64,000 bases of DNA, taken from an uncultured Kiritimatiellota bacterium (GTDB lineage: Bacteria > Verrucomicrobiota > Kiritimatiellia > RFP12 > DVOR01). How positions within the stretch are numbered: the first letter of the stretch is position 1; every line of letters starts with the position of its first letter. The stretch covers positions 74,450 through 138,449 of the forward strand of contig CALXSE010000002.1 of the NCBI GenBank assembly GCA_944391085.1, read 5' to 3'. The notes below the pieces were generated by a model. That model did not search any database and was not told the origin of the DNA. It was given only the letters and a program-made list of their open reading frames with translations. Both the position numbers and the translations under genes were made by a program. Of the stretch, positions 47,898 to 56,113 are shown piece by piece.

Positions 47898-48470
47898 ATG
47901 GACGCAGAGACGCGCACTCGGTTGACGGCCAGCCAAGAAGATTACCTGGAGGCCATCAAGAAATTGATGGATGAGACGGCCCATGGCCATGCCCACACCA
48001 GCGACATCGCGCGGCGGCTCCAAGTCAAGATGCCTTCCGTGACGAACGCGCTGGGTGTGCTCCGGGAGCACGGCCTGATCCACTATGACACGAACAAACC
48101 GGTGACGCTCACGGAGAAGGGCGAACGCGAAGCCCTGCGCGTGATCCGCCGCCATCTGGTGCTGACGCGCTTCCTGCGCGAGATCCTCCGGCTGGACGAC
48201 GAGGCGGCCTCGCAGACCGCCTGCCGCGTGGAGCACGTCATCGACGACCGCCTGGTCTCCCGCCTGGCCGTGCTCACCGACGCGCTCACCGCTCCCGGCC
48301 GCTGCCACGCCCTGCGCAAGGCCCTGCGCCGCCATTACGACGCGCTGGATGCCGGCGAGCTGGATGTGCTGGCCGCCGTCTACACTCCGCCCCCGCGGCC
48401 ACTCGAACAGCCCAAACCAAAACGCCGCCGCGCAAAGCCGGCGCAAGAGGAGGTTTCCCATGACGCATGA
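47898..48470 (+). CDS. DtxR/MntR-family metal-dependent transcriptional regulator
   Basis: A 190-residue DNA-binding regulator. The N-terminal winged helix is typical (SQEDYLEAIKKLMDE near 11-25, TSDIARRLQVKMPSVTNALGVLREHGLI near 34-61, LTEKGEREA). It is followed by the metal-binding dimerisation helices with RRHLVLTRFLREIL and ACRVEHVIDDRLVSRL (near 108-123). There is no third SH3-like domain, as in MntR, but a basic Pro/Lys tail (PKPKRRRAKPAQ). It likely senses Mn or Fe. It heads an operon with kdsD, holA, scpB and hemW, none of which is a metal transporter. Confidence 0.85.
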   Translation: MDAETRTRLTASQEDYLEAIKKLMDETAHGHAHTSDIARRLQVKMPSVTNALGVLREHGLIHYDTNKPVTLTEKGEREALRVIRRHLVLTRFLREILRLDDEAASQTACRVEHVIDDRLVSRLAVLTDALTAPGRCHALRKALRRHYDALDAGELDVLAAVYTPPPRPLEQPKPKRRRAKPAQEEVSHDA

Positions 48471-49443
48471 TGCTATGTTGGCCCGCGCACACGAGACGAT
48501 CGAGACGGAAATCGCCGGCCTCAGGCGCGCCGACGCGGCGCTCTCGCCCGTCTTCTGCGACATTGTCGAGGCGATGCTCGAGGCCCTCGGCCGCGGCGGC
48601 AAGATCGTCGTCACCGGCATCGGCAAGAACATCCACGTGGGCGAGAAAATCGCCGCCACCATGGCCAGCACCGGCTCCACCGCCATGCTCCTCAACCCCG
48701 TGCAGGCCATGCATGGCGACCTGGGCATGGTCACCGCCGCCGACATCGTCCTGGCCATCAGCTACTCCGGCGAATCCGACGAGGTCATCCGCCTCATCCC
48801 CTCCCTGCGCCGCATCGGCGTGAAGATCGTCGGCATGACGGGCAAGGCCGATTCCTCCCTCGCCAAGAACAGCGACTGGGTCTACCTCATCGACTGCGGC
48901 CGCGAGGCCTGCCCCTTCAATATGGCCCCCACCACCTCCACCACCGCCACCCTGGCCCTCGGGGACGCGTTGGCGATGGTCTTGCTTGAGGCGCGCGGCT
49001 TCAAGAAGGAAAACTTCGCCCTCCTCCATCCCGCGGGCGCCATCGGCCGGGCCCTGCTCTTCCACGTCAAGGACATCATGCGCACGGGCGAACGCCTCGT
49101 GGCGCTCGACGAGAAGGCGACGGTGCGCGACGCCGTGCTCGCCATGACCGAGGCAAAGTCCGGCTGCGCCTGCGTCACCGCGCCGGACGGCACGCTCCTG
49201 GGCATCTTCACGGACGGCGACCTGCGCCGCCTGCTCACCGGCGCGGGCGGCGACCCGATGGGGCGGCCCATCGCCGAGGTCATGATCCACCACCCCGTCT
49301 CCGTCCCGCTCGACGCCCTGGCGGTGCAGGTGCTCAACATCTTCGAAAGCCACAAGCTCGACGACCTGCCCGTGGTCGACGCGGCCGGAAAGCTCGTCGG
49401 CACCATCGACATCCAGGATCTGCCGCGCATGAAGATCCTCTGA
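48460..49443 (+). CDS. kdsD: Arabinose-5-phosphate isomerase (SIS + CBS domains)
   Basis: Converts ribulose 5-phosphate to arabinose 5-phosphate, precursor of the LPS inner-core sugar Kdo. The N-terminal SIS domain contains GKIVVTGIGKNIHVGEKIAATMASTG (near 46-71), ISYSGESDEV and FNMAPTTSTTATLALGDALA (near 151-170). Two CBS domains follow (near 205-327), with the last ending LPVVDAAGKLVGTIDIQDL. It has 327 residues, as in KdsD/GutQ. The start at ATG 48460 has AGAGGAGG and overlaps the regulator by 11 bases. Presence fits an LPS-making organism. Confidence 0.9.
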   Translation: MTHDAMLARAHETIETEIAGLRRADAALSPVFCDIVEAMLEALGRGGKIVVTGIGKNIHVGEKIAATMASTGSTAMLLNPVQAMHGDLGMVTAADIVLAISYSGESDEVIRLIPSLRRIGVKIVGMTGKADSSLAKNSDWVYLIDCGREACPFNMAPTTSTTATLALGDALAMVLLEARGFKKENFALLHPAGAIGRALLFHVKDIMRTGERLVALDEKATVRDAVLAMTEAKSGCACVTAPDGTLLGIFTDGDLRRLLTGAGGDPMGRPIAEVMIHHPVSVPLDALAVQVLNIFESHKLDDLPVVDAAGKLVGTIDIQDLPRMKIL

Positions 49444-50510
49444 TGGTTCACCTCTTCCTCGGGCCGGACGATTATCTGAAAAGCGATGGGGCCAAGCGCC
49501 TCATCGGCAAACTCGTCGCGCCAGAGGATCGGGACTTCGGCCTGGAGGTCATCGACGGCGCGTGCGACAAGGCCGACGACGTAATCCAGGCCTGCGACCG
49601 CACGGCGGAGGCGCTCTACACCGCCAGCTTCCTCGGCGGCGGCAAGGTGGTGTGGCTGCGCGACGCGAACTTCCTCCCCGGCGCAAAGGGGCGCGCGGTG
49701 GAGGCCCAGGCCGCCAAGGACGCCGCCGCGGCCTTCTTCGAAGGCCTGCAAAAGGACGCCCCGCCGGAAGGACACCACCTCATCGTCACCGCCTCGACGT
49801 GCGCCAAGGTCTCGCGCTTCTACAAATGGGTGGAAAAGCACGGCAAAATCACCGTCTGCGGCGAAGAGGTGAAAAGTTACCAGCTTGGCAAGGCCGCGCA
49901 AGAACGCCTGGAGGCGCTCCTGCCGCAAAGCGGCGTCAAGATGGCGCCGGCCGTGCGCGCCGCTTTCGCCCAGCGCGTCGGCGCGGACACCCGCACCCTC
50001 GTTTCCGAGCTTGAGAAACTCCGCGCCTACCTGGGCCGGGACGGCGCCGAAGCCACCCTCGCAGACGTCGAGGCCGTCACCTCCACCGCAGTCGGCGCCG
50101 AGCCCTTCGCCCTTGCCGAGGCCATCCTTCAGCGCTCCCCCACCCTCGCGGCAAAGACCATCGAGCAACTGCGCGCCGACAAGAACGCGGCCTTCCCCGC
50201 CGCAGTCTCCATCCTCAACGCGCTCAACGATCTGTGCGCCCTCCGCGACGCGCTTGACCGGGGGTGGCTCGCCGGCAACCGTTGGGTTCTCCCGGCCGAG
50301 CGCCTGCCCGCCCGCCTGGCCCGGCTCAACGGCTGGTTCCTCGGCAAACAGGTCGAGGCCGCCAAACGGTACACGCTCAACGAGTTGCGCGCGGGCCGGC
50401 ACTATGCCGTCGAGATGCGCTTCAAGCTCGTGGACACCACCGCGCAAGACCCATGGGCCATCATCGAGGCCACGCTCCTGCGCATCGTCATGCGGAAGGC
50501 CAAGCCATGA
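49443..50510 (+). CDS. holA: DNA polymerase III delta subunit
   Basis: Clamp-loader subunit that opens the beta clamp during replication. A 355-residue protein with the HolA layout: N-terminal LFLGPDDYLKSDGAKRLIGKLV (near 4-25), a diverged nucleotide-fold domain, and C-terminal helical collar starting near 215 (AEPFALAEAILQRSPTLAAKTIEQL; later KQVEAAKRYTLNELRAGRHYAVEMRFKL). There is no Walker motif, as expected for delta. It shares one base with the kdsD stop (TGATG). Confidence 0.85.
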   Translation: MVHLFLGPDDYLKSDGAKRLIGKLVAPEDRDFGLEVIDGACDKADDVIQACDRTAEALYTASFLGGGKVVWLRDANFLPGAKGRAVEAQAAKDAAAAFFEGLQKDAPPEGHHLIVTASTCAKVSRFYKWVEKHGKITVCGEEVKSYQLGKAAQERLEALLPQSGVKMAPAVRAAFAQRVGADTRTLVSELEKLRAYLGRDGAEATLADVEAVTSTAVGAEPFALAEAILQRSPTLAAKTIEQLRADKNAAFPAAVSILNALNDLCALRDALDRGWLAGNRWVLPAERLPARLARLNGWFLGKQVEAAKRYTLNELRAGRHYAVEMRFKLVDTTAQDPWAIIEATLLRIVMRKAKP

Positions 50511-51088
50511 GCGGCCCCGCGCTTCCCGCCCCGGACAGCCTGCAGGCCATCATCGGCGCCATGCTCTTCGCCGCGCCGGAACCGCTCACGCCGGAGGCCC
50601 TGCGCAAGGCCCTTCAGGCAGCCGCCCAGGACGCCGGGCCGGGGACTCCCGCAGCCGCCTTCGCCGAGGCCACCCCGGCCCAGATCAAGGGCTATCTCGC
50701 CGACATCGCCGCCACCCTTGCGCGTTCGGACTTGGGGCTTGCCCTCTGCGAGGAGGGCGGGCGCTTCTCCTTCCGCTCCGTGCCGGCCGCGGGGCCGTGG
50801 GTGCGTGCGCTCGTCAAGGCCGCCCCGCCCCAGCGCCTCTCCCGCGCCGCGCTCGAGACGCTCGCCATCGTCGCCTATCGCCAGCCCATCAGCCGCGCCG
50901 AGATCGAATCCGTGCGCGGCGTTTCGGCCGACCATACGGTCCGCGCGTTGTTGGAGCTGGATCTCATCCGCGCCGTGGGCCGCAGCGAGCTTCCCGGGCG
51001 CCCGTTCCTCTATGGCACCACCGCCAGTTTCCTGGAGCACTTCGGCCTGCGCAGCCTCAAAGACCTTGATCCCGTGCCGGAGGCATGA
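50507..51088 (+). CDS. scpB: Segregation and condensation protein B
   Basis: Subunit of the SMC-ScpA-ScpB condensin that compacts and segregates chromosomes. It has 193 residues with two winged helices; the family hallmark SRAALETLAIVAYRQPISRAEIESVRGVS (near 107-135) is followed by ALLELDLIRAVGRSELPGRPFLYGTT (near 141-166). The start overlaps holA's stop (ATGA) and its own stop overlaps hemW. ScpA is not in the window. Confidence 0.92.
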   Translation: MSGPALPAPDSLQAIIGAMLFAAPEPLTPEALRKALQAAAQDAGPGTPAAAFAEATPAQIKGYLADIAATLARSDLGLALCEEGGRFSFRSVPAAGPWVRALVKAAPPQRLSRAALETLAIVAYRQPISRAEIESVRGVSADHTVRALLELDLIRAVGRSELPGRPFLYGTTASFLEHFGLRSLKDLDPVPEA

Positions 51089-52146
51089 GCGCCGCCCCAA
51101 AACACCTCTACCTCCACGTCCCGTTCTGCACGGGGCGATGCGCCTATTGTGCCTTTGTCTCCGGCCCGCCGTCGGCAAACCCCGCCGACTACGTCGAAAC
51201 CCTCCTGTGCGAGGCCGCGGCCCGGGGCTTCCCATCGCTCGGCCCGCTGGAGACGCTGTATTGCGGCGGCGGGACGCCCGCGTTGCTCGGGGAGCACGGG
51301 TTCGTCCGGCTCCGGGAGTCCGGCCTCTTGTCGCTCGCGGATGACGCGGAATGGACGGTGGAGCTCCACCCCGCCGCCGTCACCGCCCCCCTCGTCCGTA
51401 CCCTGGCCTCACTCGGCGTCACCCGCCTGAGCCTCGGCGTGCAGGCCTTTGACGATGCCACCCTCATCCGCTGCAACCGCCGCCACACCGTCCGCCAGGC
51501 GCTCGAGGCCATCGAAATCGCCCGCGCGGCCGTCCCGGACACCGGCATCGACCTTATCGCCGGCCTCCCCGGCGTTTCCCCGGACGAATGGACGCGAACC
51601 CTGCGCCGCACCGTCGCCCTTGGCCTGCCGCATGTCTCCGTCTATGCGCTCTCCATCGAACCGGAAAGCGCGTGGGGACGCTCCGGGATGGCCCCGCCAG
51701 ACCCGGACCGCCTCTGCGACGCCGTGGCCGAGGCCGCCGACACGCTTCCCGCGGCGGGGCTCCGCCGTTACGAGACCTCCAACTACGCCCGCCCCGGCTT
51801 GGAATGCCGCCATAACCTCAACACCTGGCGCGGCGGCGACTACCTCGGCCTTGGGCGCGGCGCGGCCAGCCGCTTGGGACTCCTTCGCCGCCATGGGGAT
51901 GGAACCGAAGAGCTCCTTTCGCCGGAAGAGGATGCGCTTGAACGCGCCCTCACCCGACTCCGCCTTGCCGAGGGTTTCGACCTTGACGCCACACTCGCCC
52001 GCTTTCCCATCCTCGCCCCCTATCGCGGGCGTTGGGCCAGCCGCCTTGCCGACTTTCGCGCCCATGGCCTTCTTGCCGCGGACAATGCCCCCACGCTCCG
52101 GGGTTACGAGGTCCTCGACGCCATGGAGCGGGAACTGTTGCGTTGA
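51085..52146 (+). CDS. hemW: HemW-like radical SAM protein
   Basis: Radical SAM protein of the HemW family (formerly called anaerobic coproporphyrinogen oxidase-like), thought to be a heme chaperone. The 4Fe-4S motif is CTGRCAYC (C15, C19, C22), lying in YLHVPFCTGRCAYCAF. It is followed by LYCGGGTPALL (near 58-68), SLGVQAFDD, and NLNTWRGGDYLGLGRGAAS near 247-265. True HemN has a further Cys (CxxxCxxCxC); here the residue after the third Cys is Ala then Phe, which favours HemW. 353 residues; overlaps scpB by ATGA. Last gene of the DtxR operon. Confidence 0.85.
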   Translation: MSAAPKHLYLHVPFCTGRCAYCAFVSGPPSANPADYVETLLCEAAARGFPSLGPLETLYCGGGTPALLGEHGFVRLRESGLLSLADDAEWTVELHPAAVTAPLVRTLASLGVTRLSLGVQAFDDATLIRCNRRHTVRQALEAIEIARAAVPDTGIDLIAGLPGVSPDEWTRTLRRTVALGLPHVSVYALSIEPESAWGRSGMAPPDPDRLCDAVAEAADTLPAAGLRRYETSNYARPGLECRHNLNTWRGGDYLGLGRGAASRLGLLRRHGDGTEELLSPEEDALERALTRLRLAEGFDLDATLARFPILAPYRGRWASRLADFRAHGLLAADNAPTLRGYEVLDAMERELLR

Positions 52147-52161
52147 GGGGCGCGCTCGGGC

Positions 52162-52961
52162 TCAGTCGGTGAGCCACTTTGGCAGACGGCGCTGGAGGGT
52201 GGTCGAGACGAGGCGTTCAAGGCGGGGCGGGTCAATGGCGAAATCCCCCGTGAACAAATCGCGCTCCATCACGACGCAGTCGCCTGTCGGCAGGTCGGCG
52301 TCTGGCTCGAGGAGCCCGCCTTCCGCCACCTGGCAGTGCCATCGGGCGGCCGGAAGGCGCAGGAGCCGGTGCGCCGTGAAAGGGCGCGTCTCGCGCGGCG
52401 CGACATCGACGTAAAGGTAGCGCCGCTCGACGCCATCGCGGCGGATGATGAGCGCGCCGTTGTCATAGCCGATGCGGATCCGCGCCTTGCCCATGGCGCG
52501 GAGGAGGGCGAAGTAGGCGTCGTCCAGGTTTTCCCCGGGCAGGACGGCGCGGACCAGGCACCGATGCGCGGGGACGGAGACCTCGCGGACAGTCCCGGCG
52601 GCGACGGCCTCGCCTTGGCGTTGCTGGGCCTGCGCGGCCTGGACTTCGCGCAACAGTGCGCGGGCTCGGGCAATCGTGGCGCGAAGGCTTTCGCTCGCCC
52701 CGCCGAGAAGCCGGTCGTAACGGATGATGCCCTCGCCGGCACACCCTTGAAGCGAGGCGAACGCCTCCAGGGAACCCCTGCCCGAACGCAAAGCTGGATG
52801 GCCTCGACGATGCGCAGCTGAGACAGGGAATAATGGCGGTAGCCGGTCAAACGGTCGACGCGCGTAGGCCTGAGGATCCCGAGTTTCTCGTAGTACAGCA
52901 GGGAGTTGACGTGGACGCCGGTGAGCTTGGAGAAATCGCCGATGGTGAACGTCCTGGCCAT
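52162..52961 (-). pseudogene. MerR-family regulator with GyrI-like effector domain, frameshifted
   Basis: The N-terminal half, from ATG 52961 (MARTFTIGDFSKLTGVHVNS), is a MerR winged helix up to LCVRAGVP. The rest (LEAFASLQG, coiled coil, then GyrI-like effector-binding domain REVSVPAHRCLVRAVLPGE and onward to WLTD) is in another frame. The break is at 52770-52772, where minus-strand GTTCCCTGGAG would read GVPLEAF if one more C were present. Otherwise both halves are well preserved. Either the gene is freshly inactivated or the C run is a sequencing or assembly error. It is divergent from the MATE pump, its likely target. Confidence 0.8.
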
Positions 52962-52975
52962 TACTATTTTTTCAC

Positions 52976-53006
52976 TTGAGTCCGCCATAATGGTGGAGTG
53001 TATCAT
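52976..53006 (+). promoter_or_regulatory. MerR-type promoter/operator for the MATE gene
   Basis: TTGAGT (52976-52981) and TATCAT (53001-53006) are separated by 19 bp, the long spacer typical of MerR-activated promoters. The spacer contains CCGCCAT-A-ATGGTGG (52982-52996), a dyad with one mismatch per arm centred at 52989. The divergent merR -10 (TGATACACT, 53005-52997, minus) overlaps it, so the same site could control both genes. Confidence 0.6.
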
Positions 53007-53041
53007 ACCGCCGCCTATTTTGGAACGAAAGGTAAGACTCT

Positions 53042-54403
53042 ATGAAAAGACAACGTCCTCACCGCCCAGCCGACCCCCTGCTGTATGGCCCCCTGCGCGG
53101 CCATTGGCGCACCTACCTTGTCCCGGCGCTTGGCGGCGCGGCGGTAACCTCCGTGTACAGCATCGTCGACACCATCGCCATTGGATACGGCGTAGGCCCC
53201 TCCGGTGCGGCGGCCGCCGCCGTCCTCATCCCCAGTTTTGGATTGATGGCCTTCCTTGGGACGCTCCTGGGCATGGGCGGGGCCATCCTGCTGGCGACGG
53301 CCCGCGGGCGCGGCGACCGGCGCGAGGGCGACGCATGGTTCACGCTCACCTTTCTGCTCTGCGCGGCGGTCGGCGTGGCCGTGGCCGCCGCCGTCCTGCT
53401 CGCCGGGGACGCCTTCTGGCGATTCTGCGGCGCGGACGACGCCCTGGCGCCGTTGGCGAGCGAATATGGCTTCTGGGTCGTCCTCACCTGGCCGGGGGCG
53501 ATGCTCTCGTTGGCGCTGGCCTGCCTGATCCGCAATGACGGCGCGCCGGGGTATGCGCTGGCGGCCATCGTCGCCGGCGGGGTGCTCAACATCCTTGGCG
53601 ACTGGCTCCTGGTCTTTCCCTTCAGGATCGGCACGGGCATGGCCGGCGCCGGTATCGCCACCGCCGCGGGCTGCGCCTTGCAGACGCTCCTGCTTGTGGG
53701 TTATCTCTTCCGGCGGCGAAGCACGCTGCGCTTCGCGCCGCCGAGTCTCTGGCCGCGGCGTGCCATCCGGCGCCTGTGCGCCGTCGGGCTCGCGCCGGCC
53801 CTGCCAAACGCCGCCGTCGCCGTCGTCGTCACGCTCGCCAACCATCAGGCCATGCGCCATGGCGGCGTGGCGGCGCTCTCCATCCTCGGCATCATGCTCA
53901 CCCTCACCACGCTCTACCAGCAGCTCTTCAACGGCGTGGCCCAGGCCCTTCAACCCATCGTGTCGGTCAATTTCGGCGCGGGTGGGCGCACTCGGATCCG
54001 TCGCGCCTTTTGGATGGGGGTGCGGGTGTCGTTCATGTTGGGGCTGGCCTGCTCGCTCCTCAGCCTGTTCTTCCCGATTGGGACGCTCCGCCTGTTCATG
54101 AACCCGACGCCGGAGGTCATCGCGTTGGCGCCGCCCCTGGTGCGCGGCATCGCGGCCTCTTTTCTGCCGATGGCGCTCTGCATCCTGGCGTGCGGCTACC
54201 TGCAGGCCCTCCTGCGCACCCTGCCCGCGGCGACGCTGGCCCTGCTGCGCAGCGTTGGGTTCAGCGCGGCGTTCCTGATTGCCCTTCCGCCGCTCCTGGG
54301 GCTCAATGGGGTGTGGCTGGCCCTTACCGCGACGGAGTGGCTGACGCTGCTCCTGGCCCTGCTGCCGCTTCTCCGACTCTGGGGACGCGAAATCCCACGC
54401 TGA
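53042..54403 (+). CDS. MATE family multidrug efflux transporter
   Basis: A 453-residue inner-membrane protein with about twelve hydrophobic segments in two matched halves (NorM/DinF-like), exporting drugs or other cations by Na+ or H+ antiport. Visible are VTSVYSIVDTIAIGYGVG (near 36-53), the repeat-half match LYQQLFNGVAQALQPIVSVNFGAG (near 293-316), and GYLQALLRTLPAATLALLRSVGF. ATG 53042 has an AAAGG Shine-Dalgarno. It is divergently transcribed from a MerR-type regulator across a promoter with a dyad in a 19-bp spacer, so it is probably inducible by a drug-like ligand. Ends with a strong terminator. Confidence 0.88.
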   Translation: MKRQRPHRPADPLLYGPLRGHWRTYLVPALGGAAVTSVYSIVDTIAIGYGVGPSGAAAAAVLIPSFGLMAFLGTLLGMGGAILLATARGRGDRREGDAWFTLTFLLCAAVGVAVAAAVLLAGDAFWRFCGADDALAPLASEYGFWVVLTWPGAMLSLALACLIRNDGAPGYALAAIVAGGVLNILGDWLLVFPFRIGTGMAGAGIATAAGCALQTLLLVGYLFRRRSTLRFAPPSLWPRRAIRRLCAVGLAPALPNAAVAVVVTLANHQAMRHGGVAALSILGIMLTLTTLYQQLFNGVAQALQPIVSVNFGAGGRTRIRRAFWMGVRVSFMLGLACSLLSLFFPIGTLRLFMNPTPEVIALAPPLVRGIAASFLPMALCILACGYLQALLRTLPAATLALLRSVGFSAAFLIALPPLLGLNGVWLALTATEWLTLLLALLPLLRLWGREIPR

Positions 54404-54417
54404 CCCTCCAAACCATG

Positions 54418-54449
54418 AAGGGCCCCCGGTTCCCGCCGGGGGCCCTTTT
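54418..54449 (+). terminator. Rho-independent terminator after the MATE gene
   Basis: A 12-bp stem AAGGGCCCCCGG (54418-54429) with CCGGGGGCCCTT (54436-54447), 6-nt loop, T run. It lies between convergent MATE and sulfatase genes. Confidence 0.9.
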
Positions 54450-54473
54450 GCTTTGAACCTTGCGGGAATGGAC

Positions 54474-56012
54474 TCAGGGGCGCGTGCGTCCATCCCGGAT
54501 GGCCTTCAGCAAGGTCGCGTACATGGCCTTGGCGCGGTCGGGATGCTGCTTGATGACGTTGTTCCGCTCGGAGGGATCCGCGGAAAGGTCGTAAAGCTCG
54601 CCGTTGAGCGGGTCGTTCTTGGGGCCTGGGGCATTGCCGGCGGGGCCCGGCACGATGTATTTCCAGTCGCCTTCGCGCAGGTTCAGGCGATAGTCCTGGC
54701 AAATGAGGCTTGTGCGCGCGGAGGGCGCGGAGGGGTCAAGGAAGGTCGCGCTTTGGTCAAAGGAGTCCGGCAACGCCGCCTGGGGCACGGGCACGCCGCG
54801 CAGGGCCGCGAAGGTCGCGCCCAAGTCGACCAGCGACACAAGCGCGTCGTTGGTCCCGGCTGGGATGGCGCCATCCCAGCGGACGATGAACGGCAGGCGG
54901 TGGCCGCCCTCGTAGGGCTGGTATTTGTGGCCGCGCCAATCCCCGGAGGGCTTGTGGTCGCCAAGGCGCTCGACGGCCTGGTCTTTGTAGCCGTCGTTCA
55001 CCATCGGGCCGTTGTCGGAGGTGATGACGACGAGGGTGTCTTGCTCCAAGCCCAGCTCCCGGAGCTTCTCGATGACGCGGCGGACGCTGTCGTCGAACTG
55101 CACGGTGACGTCCCCGCGCGGGCCGAAGGGGGTCTTGCCGACGAAACGCGGGTGCGGCACGCGGGGCACGTGGATGTCGTTCGTGCCGAGGTAGAGGAAG
55201 AAGGGGCGGTCTTTGTTGGCCTCCATGAAGGCGCAGGCCTTTTCGACAAAGACGTCCGCCATCTCCTCGTCCACCCAACGCGCCTTCTTCCCGCCCTTCA
55301 TATAGCCGATGCGGCCAATGCCGTTGACGACGGCCTGGTTGTGGCCGAAGTCCCAATCCATCTTGAGGGAAGCGCGGTCACGCTTGCCGTCGGGCTCCCC
55401 GGGGTAGTTGTGCCGGTAGTTGACCTCGATGGGATCGTTGGGGTCAAGGCCGACGACGAGGCCGTTCTCGACGTAGACGCATGGCGTGCGGTCGGCCGTC
55501 GCGGCCATGAGGAAGGTATAGTCGAAGCCGACGTCGTTGCCCGAGGGCTTGATAGGTTTGTTCCAATCGGTCTTGCCCGGCCCCGGCCCCATGCCCAGGT
55601 GCCATTTGCCGACGGCGCCCGTGACCATGCCGGACTGTTTCATCAGCTTGGGGAGCGTGGCGATGTCGGTGTCGATGAGCAGGGCCGAATCGCCGGGGGC
55701 GATTCCAGTGCCGGGCTTGCGCCAGGCGTATTGCCCGGTGAAGATGGCATAACGCGTGGGCGTGCAGGTGGAAGCGGGGGAATGGGCGTCGGTGAAGCGC
55801 ACACCGCCTTTCGCGTAGTCGTCCAGGAAGGGCGTGAGGCCGGGCGTCGCGCCGTAGCAGCTGACATCTCCCCAGCCGAGGTCGTCGGCCAGGATGAAGA
55901 GGATATTGCGGGGCCGCCGAGGCGGCGTCCCCCCCGCGGGGAACGCCCACCGCGGCGCGGCGAACGCCGCCGCGCCAAAGCCCATCGCCCTCAGAAAATC
56001 GCGCCTTCTCAT
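54474..56012 (-). CDS. Sulfatase (arylsulfatase type I), Tat signal
   Basis: Formylglycine-dependent sulfatase of 512 residues. The N-terminal MRRRDFLRAMGFGAAAFAAP is a twin-arginine signal. Metal site LFILADDLGWGDV (near 38-50), modification motif CTPTR with Cys83 in ASTCTPTRYAIFTG, VGKWHLG (near 133-139) and ITSDNGP are all intact. Homology to arylsulfatase A-like enzymes runs to the C-terminal NGELYDLSADPSERNN block. ATG 56012 has GGAGG. It differs substantially from the sulfatase at 11790, so it is not a recent duplicate. It probably releases sulfate from glycans in the periplasm. Confidence 0.92.
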   Translation of the reverse strand: MRRRDFLRAMGFGAAAFAAPRWAFPAGGTPPRRPRNILFILADDLGWGDVSCYGATPGLTPFLDDYAKGGVRFTDAHSPASTCTPTRYAIFTGQYAWRKPGTGIAPGDSALLIDTDIATLPKLMKQSGMVTGAVGKWHLGMGPGPGKTDWNKPIKPSGNDVGFDYTFLMAATADRTPCVYVENGLVVGLDPNDPIEVNYRHNYPGEPDGKRDRASLKMDWDFGHNQAVVNGIGRIGYMKGGKKARWVDEEMADVFVEKACAFMEANKDRPFFLYLGTNDIHVPRVPHPRFVGKTPFGPRGDVTVQFDDSVRRVIEKLRELGLEQDTLVVITSDNGPMVNDGYKDQAVERLGDHKPSGDWRGHKYQPYEGGHRLPFIVRWDGAIPAGTNDALVSLVDLGATFAALRGVPVPQAALPDSFDQSATFLDPSAPSARTSLICQDYRLNLREGDWKYIVPGPAGNAPGPKNDPLNGELYDLSADPSERNNVIKQHPDRAKAMYATLLKAIRDGRTRP

Positions 56013-56038
56013 GCCGCCTCCTTGACGTTGTTGCCGCC

Positions 56039-56047
56039 ATTTTAACA
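56039..56047 (-). promoter_or_regulatory. Extended -10 promoter of the sulfatase gene
   Basis: TGTTAAAAT on the minus strand, 27 bases before ATG 56012. It is back to back with the metK promoter at 56074-56082. Confidence 0.45.
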
Positions 56048-56073
56048 AAATCCACGCCAATTGTCAGAAAGTG

Positions 56074-56082
56074 TGTTATAAT
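56074..56082 (+). promoter_or_regulatory. Extended -10 promoter of metK
   Basis: TGTTATAAT, close to consensus, 31 bases before ATG 56114. The leader is too short for a SAM riboswitch. Confidence 0.6.
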
Positions 56083-56113
56083 TAGTCTCGTTTAGTCATC
56101 GATTGGATCCGCC

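Noticed and set aside
47529-48758. Upstream extension of the gtrA frame by about 400 codons
   Set aside because: This part is the antisense of kdsD and the DtxR-type gene and crosses the structured leader. The GtrA domain and Shine-Dalgarno support ATG 47528.
52162-53006. Two separate small regulator genes instead of one frameshifted MerR gene
   Set aside because: The two frames join exactly into one continuous MerR plus GyrI-like protein if a single C is added, and the second half lacks a start of its own.
56083-56113. SAM riboswitch before metK
   Set aside because: Only about 31 bases lie between the -10 and the start codon, too few for any known SAM riboswitch.
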